Shown here: piece by piece, positions 19,711 to 28,100 of the stretch
How the letters are laid out: each line of letters opens with the position of its first letter
Numbering within the stretch: position 1 is the first letter of the stretch
Origin: Sphingobacteriales bacterium
GTDB taxonomy: Bacteria; Bacteroidota; Bacteroidia; Sphingobacteriales; Sphingobacteriaceae
NCBI GenBank assembly: GCA_015654985.1
Contig: JAATFW010000020.1
Location: 1-58,995 of the forward strand
DNA length: 58,995 bases
Direction of reading: 5' to 3'
The notes under the pieces: model-generated
What the model was told of the DNA's origin: nothing
The model's database searches: none
Seen by the model: only the letters and a program-made list of their open reading frames with translations
Translations under genes and position numbers: made by a program

Positions 19711-20196
19711 TTAATTCGTCAGGGTATATGTAAAAGCGGTATAAGCTCTGGGCGTACCAATGCCTACCTGAATGTTATTACCGGCGCTCGTCATGGTAAT
19801 AATAATAGTTTTATTGCCACTAAGCGACGTATTGATCACCGGTATTTGAATATCCGCGTACCATTTCCCCGCAGGTATGGTGATACTGGTAGGATTAGGA
19901 GCTGTGTAATTAGTACCGGCTATTGCAGTACCGGTCAATGCATAGTTAACGCTCACATCAAAATTCTTCAAAGTATTGACATATACCCTGGCGACCGCCG
20001 GGCTTACCGAAACTTTCCCGGAGGCTGAATTGGTGATGGTAGTAGAAGCTGTACTTCCGGAGCCGGTGATGAGGCTGGAAGCAATATACACGGCATCTGG
20101 TATTGGCGAATAAGTTTCATTTTTCTTGCACCCCGTAATAATTAGCAAAGTGAGAATACTTGCGGAAAATAGTTTTGTTGTTTTATTAAGTTTCAT
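19711..20196 (-). CDS. Small Calx-beta-like surface lipoprotein
   Basis: This 161-aa lipoprotein has Cys23 in IITGC. The mature part is one beta-sandwich with a Calx-beta-like signature: VNYALTGTAIAGTNYT, then SITIPAGKWYADIQIPV. DUF1735-like N-terminal domains have a comparable pattern. It lies 11 bp after SusD on the minus strand, the slot usually held by an auxiliary surface glycan-binding protein, so a binding role at the outer membrane is inferred. It is shorter than most proteins in this slot and appears to be a single domain. No catalytic residues are evident. Confidence 0.7.
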   Translation of the reverse strand: MKLNKTTKLFSASILTLLIITGCKKNETYSPIPDAVYIASSLITGSGSTASTTITNSASGKVSVSPAVARVYVNTLKNFDVSVNYALTGTAIAGTNYTAPNPTSITIPAGKWYADIQIPVINTSLSGNKTIIITMTSAGNNIQVGIGTPRAYTAFTYTLTN

Positions 20197-20207
20197 GATT
20201 TAAGCGT

Positions 20208-21617
20208 TTAATATCCTGTATTTTGAACAAGATTTGGATTTTGGAGTAACTCATATGACGGTATTGGCCAATATAAATATTTCGTGTCGGTGAAGCCGGT
20301 AACAGCGGCATATCGTCCTGTTCGCACCAGATCGTAGTAGCGTTTTCCCTCATAGGCCAGTTCGGCTAATCTTTCACGTTCAATGGCTAATCTGACATCT
20401 GATTGTGCGGTGACTGTCAAATCAGGTAGCCCTGCCCTGGTGCGGATCTGGTTTACAAGTGTTATTGCCTCGGGTGTTTGATCTAACTCGTTTAATGCTT
20501 CCGCCTTGAATAAGATGATTTCAGCCAGCCGATAAATTATCCGGTCATTGTCCTGATATAAGACATTTCCTGAAATGGTTCCAGGATATTTAGCGATATA
20601 TAGCGTGTTGGCGTCTCTGAATGGAGCGGGTACGGACCCCGTGTTTTTATAAGTGATTGCAGCTCGCAGATCGCTTACTGGAAGCGCATTTAATAATGCA
20701 GTTGTTGGCTGATAATATAAGTTACCTGCGGTCAGTGAACCGCCTATCGGCAAAAACTTGTCGCTGAGGCCGTTACTGGCACCATTTCCTGTTTCAAGAT
20801 AAGAGTAATTATATTGCACTTCAAGAATAGATTCCGAAGTATTACGGGCAGTAAATATCGTTGCGAAGTTAGCACCTGATACTAAGGTATAACCAACAGG
20901 ACTCGTAATTACTGCGTTAGCCGCGTCAGTTGCCGGCTGATACTTTTTTTCCCATAAATAGAGGTCAGCCAGCGCGCTGTTGATTGCACCTTTTGTAGCT
21001 TTACCTTTATTCTCAACCAGCGTGGTGTAAGGAGCATCTGGCACTAAGGGAAGCGCTTTTAAAAAATCACTTTCAACTTGGGCAAAGATGGTAGCCCGGT
21101 CGCTTTTTTCAGGAAAAAGGTTGCTGTTGAGCCCCTCGTAGGGCTCTAGGATCAGTGGTGCATTTTCAAATGTCCTGGCCAGGTAAAAATAAAATAGTCC
21201 CCTTAAAAAATAGGCTTCCCCCATTATCCTTCCTTCGTGGGAAGCCAGGGCAGGATCTGTAATACCAGGAACGTTTTTTATCACACTATTACACCTGTTG
21301 ATCCCAGTGTATAGACCATCCCAGTTCGCATAGCCGTTAGATGACGATACATTGCCGCTGATCACCTCCAGATCTGCACTTTGTGACCTGCTGCTTGATC
21401 CCAAAACATCGGTACGTCCGTCTCCCCATATTTCATAGTTAACGGGATTGCGTTGTAACGCATCGTAGCAAGCGTTAATCGCATTATCTGCGTCGCCCGC
21501 TGTTTTATAGAAATTTGTGGCCGTGATGATGCTTCCGGGGATTTGATCGGTGACCTTGGTACACGAAAAAATCGTGATACAACTGAGTAGAGTTAATATT
21601 TTCGGGTTGATTTTCAT
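20208..21617 (-). CDS. SusD/RagB-family lipoprotein of the inverted locus
   Basis: This 469-aa lipoprotein has Cys19 (TIFSC). The SusD hallmarks are present: ATNFYKTAGDADNAINACYDAL near the N-terminus, INRCNSVIKNVPGI, AYFLRGLFYFYLART and EIILFKAEALNELDQ. The C-terminal features ELAYEGKRYYDLVRTG and the final YWPIPSYELLQNPNLVQN are also there. It pairs with the SusC ending 12 bp upstream (minus-strand sense) and is followed after 11 bp by the small lipoprotein. It is shorter and of a different SusD subtype from the two plus-strand SusD proteins, which supports a separate origin and substrate for this locus. Confidence 0.95.
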   Translation of the reverse strand: MKINPKILTLLSCITIFSCTKVTDQIPGSIITATNFYKTAGDADNAINACYDALQRNPVNYEIWGDGRTDVLGSSSRSQSADLEVISGNVSSSNGYANWDGLYTGINRCNSVIKNVPGITDPALASHEGRIMGEAYFLRGLFYFYLARTFENAPLILEPYEGLNSNLFPEKSDRATIFAQVESDFLKALPLVPDAPYTTLVENKGKATKGAINSALADLYLWEKKYQPATDAANAVITSPVGYTLVSGANFATIFTARNTSESILEVQYNYSYLETGNGASNGLSDKFLPIGGSLTAGNLYYQPTTALLNALPVSDLRAAITYKNTGSVPAPFRDANTLYIAKYPGTISGNVLYQDNDRIIYRLAEIILFKAEALNELDQTPEAITLVNQIRTRAGLPDLTVTAQSDVRLAIERERLAELAYEGKRYYDLVRTGRYAAVTGFTDTKYLYWPIPSYELLQNPNLVQNTGY

Positions 21618-21629
21618 TGCGTCTATTTT

Positions 21630-24600
21630 TTAAAATCCAACATTTATACCAAAAGTAAAGGCGCGGTATTGAGGGTAAGTGCCCTGATCAATACCGATGT
21701 TTGTAACTCCGGAATTGAATGCGCTTGCTTCAGGATCATAACCAGAATAGTTGGTTATAGTGAAAAGGTTTTGTGCCGTTGTAAATATTCTGGCACTTTT
21801 TACACTGATCTTATTTAAAAGTCCATTCGAAAACGTATAACCCAGCGTTAAATTTTTACATCGCAAATACGATCCGTCTTCAATCCATCGGTTAGAAAAT
21901 CTACGGTTACCTGCTGGATCTGCATAATCCTGACGAGGAATATTTGTCAGATCTCCCTCGTTTCGCCAGCGATTCAGCAGGGCCAGGTCGCCCTGGAAGC
22001 CCGTCCCAGACTCTGCTGCGTATTTCGTTCCGTCAACCACGTCATTACCATAGCTGAATGTCAGCAACATATTGAGGTCGAAAGATTTGATCTTGACCGT
22101 ATTGGTCATTCCACCCGTGAATTTTGGCTGCGCATTGCCGATGATCATTCTGTCATTGTTATCAATGGATCCGCCGCCATTCGTGTCCTGAAAGATCATA
22201 TCGCCACCTTTAAATAAATAACCAGCAGTACCAAAACTGGCATTTGTGATTTTTGCTGAATTATCAGTAGAATACTGATAAACGCCGGACTCTTTCCATC
22301 CATAAAAACTACCTATCGGACTTCCGATCTGAATGATGCTGTAGGATGTTAGTGAACCGGTAGCTCCCACACCCGTGCTCACGATAATATTGTCGGCACC
22401 GCTGTACAACTGAGTGACAAGGTTCCTGTTGAATGATATGTTGAAGTTTGTGTTCCAGTTAATTTTTTTATTTTGGATATTGATCGTGTTTAAATTAAAC
22501 TCAAGACCTTTATTTCGAGTCGCACCAATGTTTTTCAATACCGTAGTAAACCCTGTGGTATGGGGAAGCGGAACGTCTAATAAGAGGTTGGAAGTATTTT
22601 TAACATAGACATCTATGCCCAAAGTGATTCTTGATTGCAACAGCGAGATATCCAGGCCGCCGTCATACTGCATCGTTGTTTCCCAGGTAAGATCGGGGTT
22701 TGGCAAGGTGCTCAAATAAATGCCGCTTTGGGCCGCATAACCCGCACCCGTAGAATATTGACCTTGGGCCACATAATCGCCGATACTCTGGTTGCCGGTC
22801 TTCCCGAGGCTCGCCCTTAGCTTCAGATCGTTGATCAGGGACGATTTTTTGTTCCAGAAAGATTCATTTGATATGCGCCAGGCACCGGATAATGCGGGGA
22901 AGACCGCGTAGCGTCTGGCAGCTCCGAATCTGGAGGAACCATCGCGTCTGACCGAGCCTTCCATGTAATATTTTTCAGCATACGAATAGGATACGCGTCC
23001 GAATGCAGAAGACAACCCATACGCGGATTGGTTAGAAGTCGCCTGGGTAGGCATATTTGCCGCATTTAACGTTGAAATATTATTGGTTGCATATTGTGTA
23101 CCCTGTGCTTGAATCGCAAAAGAACTGCGTTCCTGCTGGCTATAACCCAGTAAGGCTGTCAAATGATGCTTCCCGAAAGTACGTGAATAATTCAGTGTGT
23201 TTTCTATAATCCAGTTGTCAACAGTTGAAGAAAAATAGTTTCCGCTTGCGGTACCGTTGCGCGTTGCGTCGGAAGGCTGAAAAAATTTATCCAGAATTGA
23301 TGCATAATTTAAACCCACAGAGCTTCTTAAGGTCAGATCCCGGATCGGCTTATATTCTCCGTAAACATTGCCGACTGTCGATGATACCTGGTTATTATCC
23401 TGCACTTTATTCGCATAGGCTATCGGGTTGATAAAATTGGAAACATCACCCTGATAGTAGGTTCCATCGTCGTTATAAATAGGTAACGACGGTGATTTTT
23501 TCAATGCGACCTGTATGATGGATGAAGGTCCATCCTCCGTTGATACCCGTTTGTTGTTATATCTGGAAAAGGAAGTATTCACACCGAATTTTAGTTTATC
23601 AGAGGCGCGATAATCCAGATTAACACGGCCTGAACCGCGTGTAAAACCAGAGGCGATAATAATACCCTGCTGATCAAGATAGCTGCCGCTGATCGCGAAG
23701 GTCAATTTATTTTCTCCGCCCCTGATCGACATTTGGTAATTAGAGACCGGCGCAGTTCTGAACAGGGCGGCCTGCCAGTCTGTATTGGCAACAGTGCCGT
23801 CGGGCGCGGGCAAAAGAAATCCGTACAAGGAAGTAACTCCGCCATCTAATGCGTTAGCTCTGCCTTCTTCGATCAGTTCAATGGCTTGTGTGCTGTTCAT
23901 CATCTTAATCCTTCTGCTTTTGTCATCATCCTGAAAGCCTGTATAGTAATTAAAGCTGTAGGTTGTTCCACCTTTCTTTCCGTGCTTCGTCGTAATCAAT
24001 ATCACGCCATTTGCCGCTCTCGAGCCGTAAATCGCCAATGCGCCGGCGTCTTTCAATATTTCCATGGATTCAATGTCGTTGGCGTCGATGGCAGCCAGCG
24101 CAGATGTTTGACTACCTGACGGGTTAATGCCGCTCAGCGTGCCCGATTCAACGGGAACACCATCGATAATATAGAGGGGATCATTTCCGGCATTAATCGA
24201 AGTAGTACCACGTATGCGTACGGTAGCTGCGCTTCCGGGAGCACCTGAGTTTTGAACCACCTGAATGCCCGATGCCCGCCCTTGTATCAAAGATTGAGGA
24301 GTCGCAGTAGGTAAGTTCTGAATATTTTCACCTTTTACGGTAGAGACCGCTGAAACCAAATCTTTCCTTTGCTGCGTTCCATAACCGATAACCACCACTT
24401 CGTTCAACGTGGATGATCTTTCGGTTAAAGTTAAAGTAAATTGAGTTTTTCCGTTTAAGGGAATTTCCCGGGTGTCATATCCAATAAAGCTGAATACTAA
24501 AACTGCGTCACGATCTGGTACAGTCAAAGAAAATTTTCCGTCGGTATCAGTACTGACGCCGGACGAACTTCCTTTGACTCTTACGGTTACTCCGGGTAAC

Positions 24601-24839
24601 GGGTCACCTTTTTTATCAGTAACCTTACCGGATATACCGATGCTTTTATGGTTGTTTAGCGGTTCATTGTTTAAGGTTAAGTTTACAGATTTCGCACTTC
24701 TCATCATTTGCGCATTCGTTGCAGTACTTACCTGAACGGTAAGTATCAACAAAACAATGGTCAATTTGATAACTCTAAGGAATTTAGATAGTATGCGGGA
24801 GCTACTTCCGCATATAAATGCAGTAAAATTTTTATACAT
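21630..24839 (-). CDS. SusC-type receptor of the inverted locus
   Basis: I place the start at the ATG read from 24839, giving 1069 aa. The frame extends upstream to 24935, but those 32 codons do not look like a signal sequence, whereas MYKNFTAFICG with the following hydrophobic run and ATNAQ does. The mature protein begins with SVNLTLNNEPLN, which looks like the first strand of an STN domain, then passes directly into a carboxypeptidase-D-like domain (GKVTDKKGDPLPGVTVRVKG). The plug starts at LNEVVVIGYGTQQ and holds MEILKDAGALAIYGSRAANGV; the barrel ends in FTFGINVGF. A leader of about 350 nt separates the gene from a recognisable promoter/operator at 25198-25254. The missing rest of the STN domain argues against anti-sigma control and for the split two-component system. 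Confidence 0.94.
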   Translation of the reverse strand: MYKNFTAFICGSSSRILSKFLRVIKLTIVLLILTVQVSTATNAQMMRSAKSVNLTLNNEPLNNHKSIGISGKVTDKKGDPLPGVTVRVKGSSSGVSTDTDGKFSLTVPDRDAVLVFSFIGYDTREIPLNGKTQFTLTLTERSSTLNEVVVIGYGTQQRKDLVSAVSTVKGENIQNLPTATPQSLIQGRASGIQVVQNSGAPGSAATVRIRGTTSINAGNDPLYIIDGVPVESGTLSGINPSGSQTSALAAIDANDIESMEILKDAGALAIYGSRAANGVILITTKHGKKGGTTYSFNYYTGFQDDDKSRRIKMMNSTQAIELIEEGRANALDGGVTSLYGFLLPAPDGTVANTDWQAALFRTAPVSNYQMSIRGGENKLTFAISGSYLDQQGIIIASGFTRGSGRVNLDYRASDKLKFGVNTSFSRYNNKRVSTEDGPSSIIQVALKKSPSLPIYNDDGTYYQGDVSNFINPIAYANKVQDNNQVSSTVGNVYGEYKPIRDLTLRSSVGLNYASILDKFFQPSDATRNGTASGNYFSSTVDNWIIENTLNYSRTFGKHHLTALLGYSQQERSSFAIQAQGTQYATNNISTLNAANMPTQATSNQSAYGLSSAFGRVSYSYAEKYYMEGSVRRDGSSRFGAARRYAVFPALSGAWRISNESFWNKKSSLINDLKLRASLGKTGNQSIGDYVAQGQYSTGAGYAAQSGIYLSTLPNPDLTWETTMQYDGGLDISLLQSRITLGIDVYVKNTSNLLLDVPLPHTTGFTTVLKNIGATRNKGLEFNLNTINIQNKKINWNTNFNISFNRNLVTQLYSGADNIIVSTGVGATGSLTSYSIIQIGSPIGSFYGWKESGVYQYSTDNSAKITNASFGTAGYLFKGGDMIFQDTNGGGSIDNNDRMIIGNAQPKFTGGMTNTVKIKSFDLNMLLTFSYGNDVVDGTKYAAESGTGFQGDLALLNRWRNEGDLTNIPRQDYADPAGNRRFSNRWIEDGSYLRCKNLTLGYTFSNGLLNKISVKSARIFTTAQNLFTITNYSGYDPEASAFNSGVTNIGIDQGTYPQYRAFTFGINVGF

Positions 24840-25131
24840 TTGGCTGTTAGATTTATTAGAATATTTGTTTGATGACCAGGATTGTGTTACCTGCACAGTT
24901 TTCACCGATCCAATAACAGGGCAGTACCAATGCACCTGCTAATTACCTGGTAACACTTCTTGAATAAAGTAAACCTGTTCCATATCTGTAATCCTCCTTT
25001 CTCTAATTTTAAAATGTATGGTCCCTGTTAGTTAATTCAAGCTTTTTAAGCCAGCTTTTTTAAAAATCGTTCGCCACTTGGCAGCACAATTTCCATTCAA
25101 AATTTAAAATTCATAAACGTTAGTTATTGCC

Positions 25132-25158
25132 GCAAATACGACAGGATGTTGTATTTGC
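25132..25158 (-). other. Hairpin in the SusC leader
   Basis: GCAAATAC (25132-25139) is the exact complement of GTATTTGC (25151-25158). An extra AC/GT pair inside closes after one mismatch. It begins about 40 nt downstream of the predicted -7 box, so it would form near the 5' end of the long leader. It may be a stability or attenuation element; it has no T run. Confidence 0.4.
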
Positions 25159-25197
25159 AGTTAGTTTACTTTGCTTTTGTTATCCTTTTTATACTTT

Positions 25198-25254
25198 CAA
25201 AGTAAGCCAATGGAACTTATAAAATTTATTCAAATCTTAGCCGATTTGTATCAA
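25198..25254 (-). promoter_or_regulatory. Split-HTCS-type tandem operator P2 with -7-like box
   Basis: Read on the minus strand: TTGATACAAATCG (from 25254), a second half-site TTGAATAAATTT 21 bp later, and TTACTTTG at 25205-25198, exactly 44 bp after the A of ACAAATCG. The same layout occurs upstream of the Asp-box gene (27122-27177) and on the plus strand at 31347-31403. By hand count P2 and P1 agree at 35 of 52 ungapped positions. Predicted to activate the SusC operon. Confidence 0.6.
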
Positions 25255-25407
25255 GTTACCAGCCAGGATAAGCCAAAATACACATGTCTAGTCTTCTTAT
25301 ATGCAGGTGGACCGAACCTGGATACTGTATCGCCTGTATAAATAACGAGAAAATAATAACAGGGAAGCCCCTGGCCGCAGACTTCCTGTTTGTTAATATA
25401 AAGTGGA

Positions 25408-27060
25408 TTATCTCAATTTATAGGTGCCTATTTCAGCGAAAGCAGGTTGTGGCTGGGAATCATAACCAGATGTTGGCCAAATCTTCAGGTATCGAAAACT
25501 ATATGTTGAAGTGAGCGGAAATAGTTGTTCTACAGTATCCACATCTTTTAATGTAAAGGTTCCGCGATCCGTGTAAGTTATATTATCTGCACTGCCATAC
25601 ACCTTAAATGTTTTAACGTGGCGGGCACCGACCTTTTGAGATATGATTATGCCGCTTACAGCCCGTTGTGTACCCATATCAATGATAATATAATGATCAG
25701 GGTAGTTAGTAGGATTTGTTGAATAACGGGGTATCCACCAGGTACTTTTATTCTCATCTATCGCTGAAGTTGCGTAATAGCTGTTAGCCGAATCCTCCGA
25801 GCTAACTGCTTTAACAGACCAGGTTGTTTTTGAATAGGGATCAGCTATCTGGCCTTCTTTCCACCAAACCTCACTATGCCCGTCAGGCCTGTTCCTGGTT
25901 GTCACAAGTACCAAATGACTGGCATCTTTTATAAATAAAGAGCTGTAGTATGTACCTTCATTATCCGGCAAGCCTGGCCAGGGATCATTAATTCTTCTGA
26001 AATTTTTCAAATGCTGGTCAGTCATATAGGCGAGTTGGACATTCTTTTTAAAGTCCCCCCCTGTGCTTCGTCCATCTGAAGCCATGAACGAAAGGACAGT
26101 CTCGCCGGTGGAAATTTGGGTTAAGGAAGGTGCCCGGCCCACGACCCCGTCTGCCGGGCCTATCCATCTATGGCCATTCGCATAGGTGCCATAGGCGGGA
26201 TAGTTCCAACGATCAGTTGTTGAAGACCATACAATGTCAGGGCCGAAGCTTTGTCCCACCGGTTCGATAGCAAAAGCGATGCCTCCGTTATTTGCCAGTA
26301 CCAATGGTGCGGGCATGCCATCCCGTTTGCCGGCAGTATAAGCAACTGTCATCGGTGTTGACCAGGTTGCACCATTATCAGTAGAGTGTGAAAATAATAT
26401 CTCCTGCTCGGGACTCGCGCCAGGCCACCACCTCGCTTCACTTGACCAGAACATCTCTATATCTCCATCGGATAACTGAATCATGGCTGGTTCCCAGGCG
26501 CGGCCTGAAGCCACAATCTGTGGGGCACCCCAGGTAAGACCGTTGTCTTTGCTGAGGCAAAACTGAATATTGTCATGTGCATTATCGTCAGGCTTCCCTT
26601 TTCCTTCAAATGCGAGCATTATCCAGCCGTTTTGCATAACCAACAGCCCGGGATTAGCAAAACCGTTGTAATTGGTCAGCCCCAGGCCGTTAATGACTGT
26701 CTGGGGCGTAGTCCATGTCACGCCGTTGTCACTGCTCCTGCGGGCGATAATGTTAACGCGGGTATGGCTGGCGTCGGTTCCTGAGCCATAAACGAGAATA
26801 AGGTTCCCATTTGCCATACGTTGAATCCGGGCGCAATCTGCAAAATACTCATTGTCGGATATTTTCCTGGCACCTGCGTTATCCCAAATAATGTTTGTGG
26901 GCAACGTGCTGTTTACAGTTGTTGCCTCCAGGTTCTGGCTGGATACAACAGCCGAGAGTTTAAGAGGATTGGACGAAACGACGGGCTCTGAAGCTTTTTT
27001 ACATCCGGATGCGACAGCGATGCTGACTGAAAGAATACAGAGTAATTTTCTCATTTTCAT
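25408..27060 (-). CDS. Asp-box (sialidase-superfamily) lipoprotein with C-terminal discoidin domain
   Basis: This 550-aa lipoprotein has Cys20 (VASGC). A propeller from about residue 55 to 400 carries three Asp boxes (SSDNGVTW, SKDNGLTW, STDNGATW). It also contains AWEPAMIQL and KRDGMPAP, which recall GH93 exo-arabinanases more than true sialidases; the classic arginine triad of GH33 is not evident. The last 140 residues form an F5/8 type C (discoidin, CBM32-like) domain ending FAEIGTYKLR. A surface exo-acting glycosidase or glycan-binding protein is likely. It has its own operator and promoter (27122-27177) of the same type as the SusC operon downstream, so both are probably under the split sensor system encoded next door. 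The GH93 suggestion is tentative. Confidence 0.8.
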   Translation of the reverse strand: MKMRKLLCILSVSIAVASGCKKASEPVVSSNPLKLSAVVSSQNLEATTVNSTLPTNIIWDNAGARKISDNEYFADCARIQRMANGNLILVYGSGTDASHTRVNIIARRSSDNGVTWTTPQTVINGLGLTNYNGFANPGLLVMQNGWIMLAFEGKGKPDDNAHDNIQFCLSKDNGLTWGAPQIVASGRAWEPAMIQLSDGDIEMFWSSEARWWPGASPEQEILFSHSTDNGATWSTPMTVAYTAGKRDGMPAPLVLANNGGIAFAIEPVGQSFGPDIVWSSTTDRWNYPAYGTYANGHRWIGPADGVVGRAPSLTQISTGETVLSFMASDGRSTGGDFKKNVQLAYMTDQHLKNFRRINDPWPGLPDNEGTYYSSLFIKDASHLVLVTTRNRPDGHSEVWWKEGQIADPYSKTTWSVKAVSSEDSANSYYATSAIDENKSTWWIPRYSTNPTNYPDHYIIIDMGTQRAVSGIIISQKVGARHVKTFKVYGSADNITYTDRGTFTLKDVDTVEQLFPLTSTYSFRYLKIWPTSGYDSQPQPAFAEIGTYKLR

Positions 27061-27121
27061 AACTAATTAATTTAATTGGTTAAACTGGTCCGCTTAGATG
27101 CGGTAAATTTGGTTTACTGAA

Positions 27122-27177
27122 CAAAGTAACCTAACAGACCTCGTATATTTTGTTCGTTTTATAATCGATTTGTCTCA
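27122..27177 (-). promoter_or_regulatory. Split-HTCS-type tandem operator P1 with -7-like box
   Basis: Minus strand: TGAGACAAATCG from 27177, a second half-site CGAACAAAATATA one 21-bp step later, and TTACTTTG at 27129-27122, 44 bp after the A of ACAAATCG. The -7-like box is 62 bp from the start codon of the Asp-box lipoprotein. It matches P2 and P3 in spacing without gaps. Confidence 0.6.
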
Positions 27178-27325
27178 TTTTTAACCCCTTGACACACGAG
27201 GATTGGCCATTGCATGGTTGTAAATTGCCACTATGCTTTTCTGCATTGGTTGGATGTAATAGGTCTAAATTTGATTCTCTCAGGCAGGCATCATGCTACA
27301 ATAGTTGCGCTCAGTCAGAGCGAAG

Positions 27326-28099
27326 TTATTTTTGAGCCTTTTTGTGCAATGAATTAATATATTCCATCGGTGTAACGTTAAAATATTTCTGGAAATTCCT
27401 GTTAAAAAGGCTCTGGGTACTGTACCCTATCATCTTGGATACCTGATACAAAGTGTACTCGTTTTGAGCGATAAGCCGGGCGGCAATCTTGAACCTTGTA
27501 ACATCGATAAGTTCTTTAGGTGATAAAGAGGAAAGAGATTTTATCTTACGATAGAAAGTAGGCCGGCTCATATTCATGTGCCCGGCTACTTTGTCGATGT
27601 CCATATTCCGGTCCTTTATATTCCTATGAACATATTCATCCAGTTTTTTCAGGAAGATCTCATCGGTTTTAGAATGGGCCATCACCTGCATATCCTCAAA
27701 AGGTGAATGTTCGAAATGTACCTTAATAGTTAACCGGTTTTTGAGAAGATTGGCAATTTGCACGAGCAGGAGTTCTGCAGAAAACGGTTTTTGAACATAT
27801 GCGTCAGCGCCTACTTCTAATCCCTCTATATGACTCTGATAGGTGTTTTTCGAGGTTAACAAAATTATTGGAATATGACAGTACTCGACGTTGGATTTGA
27901 TCATGCGGCAAAATTCAAAACCATCAATCCCAGGCATCATAACGTCTGATACGATGAGATTGATTATTTCAGTATCCAGGATATTTTGCGCGTCTTCTCC
28001 GTTTAAAGCCAAATGAACTTTGTAAGTTTCGCCAAGAACATCCGATAGAACTTCCAGAATATCCTCATTATCATCTATAATTAAAATGCTCTCAGTCAT
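27326..28099 (-). CDS. Response regulator, REC plus AraC-type HTH (split HTCS half)
   Basis: This 257-aa protein has a receiver domain at residues 1-120 with acidic pair D9/D10, phospho-acceptor D52 in IVSDVMMPG and conserved K104 in VQKPF. An AraC-type double HTH covers about residues 150-252, ending in YSTQSLFNRNFQKYFNVTP. The kinase gene upstream ends with TAG, one base before this ATG, so the two are translationally coupled. Together they equal the C-terminal third of a fused hybrid sensor such as the one at 4422-8504. The likely targets are the tandem sites at 27122-27177, 25198-25254 and possibly 31347-31403. No transmembrane segment is present, so unlike the fused form this regulator is free to diffuse. 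Confidence 0.94.
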   Translation of the reverse strand: MTESILIIDDNEDILEVLSDVLGETYKVHLALNGEDAQNILDTEIINLIVSDVMMPGIDGFEFCRMIKSNVEYCHIPIILLTSKNTYQSHIEGLEVGADAYVQKPFSAELLLVQIANLLKNRLTIKVHFEHSPFEDMQVMAHSKTDEIFLKKLDEYVHRNIKDRNMDIDKVAGHMNMSRPTFYRKIKSLSSLSPKELIDVTRFKIAARLIAQNEYTLYQVSKMIGYSTQSLFNRNFQKYFNVTPMEYINSLHKKAQK

Positions 28100-28100
28100 G

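Larger units (their letters stand above)
24840..25407. other. Long leader region of the minus-strand SusC operon
   Basis: This 568-bp stretch lies between the Asp-box lipoprotein stop and the SusC start. It holds a tandem operator and -7-like box (25198-25254), then a hairpin (25132-25158) early in the predicted transcript. It also has tandem AGCTTTTT motifs at about 25049-25066 and no convincing gene. The 158 bp between the operator and the stop at 25408 look featureless. Confidence 0.55.

Noticed and set aside
24840..24935. Upstream ATG at 24935 as the SusC start
   Set aside because: The extra 32 residues have no signal-peptide character, while the ATG at 24839 is followed by one.
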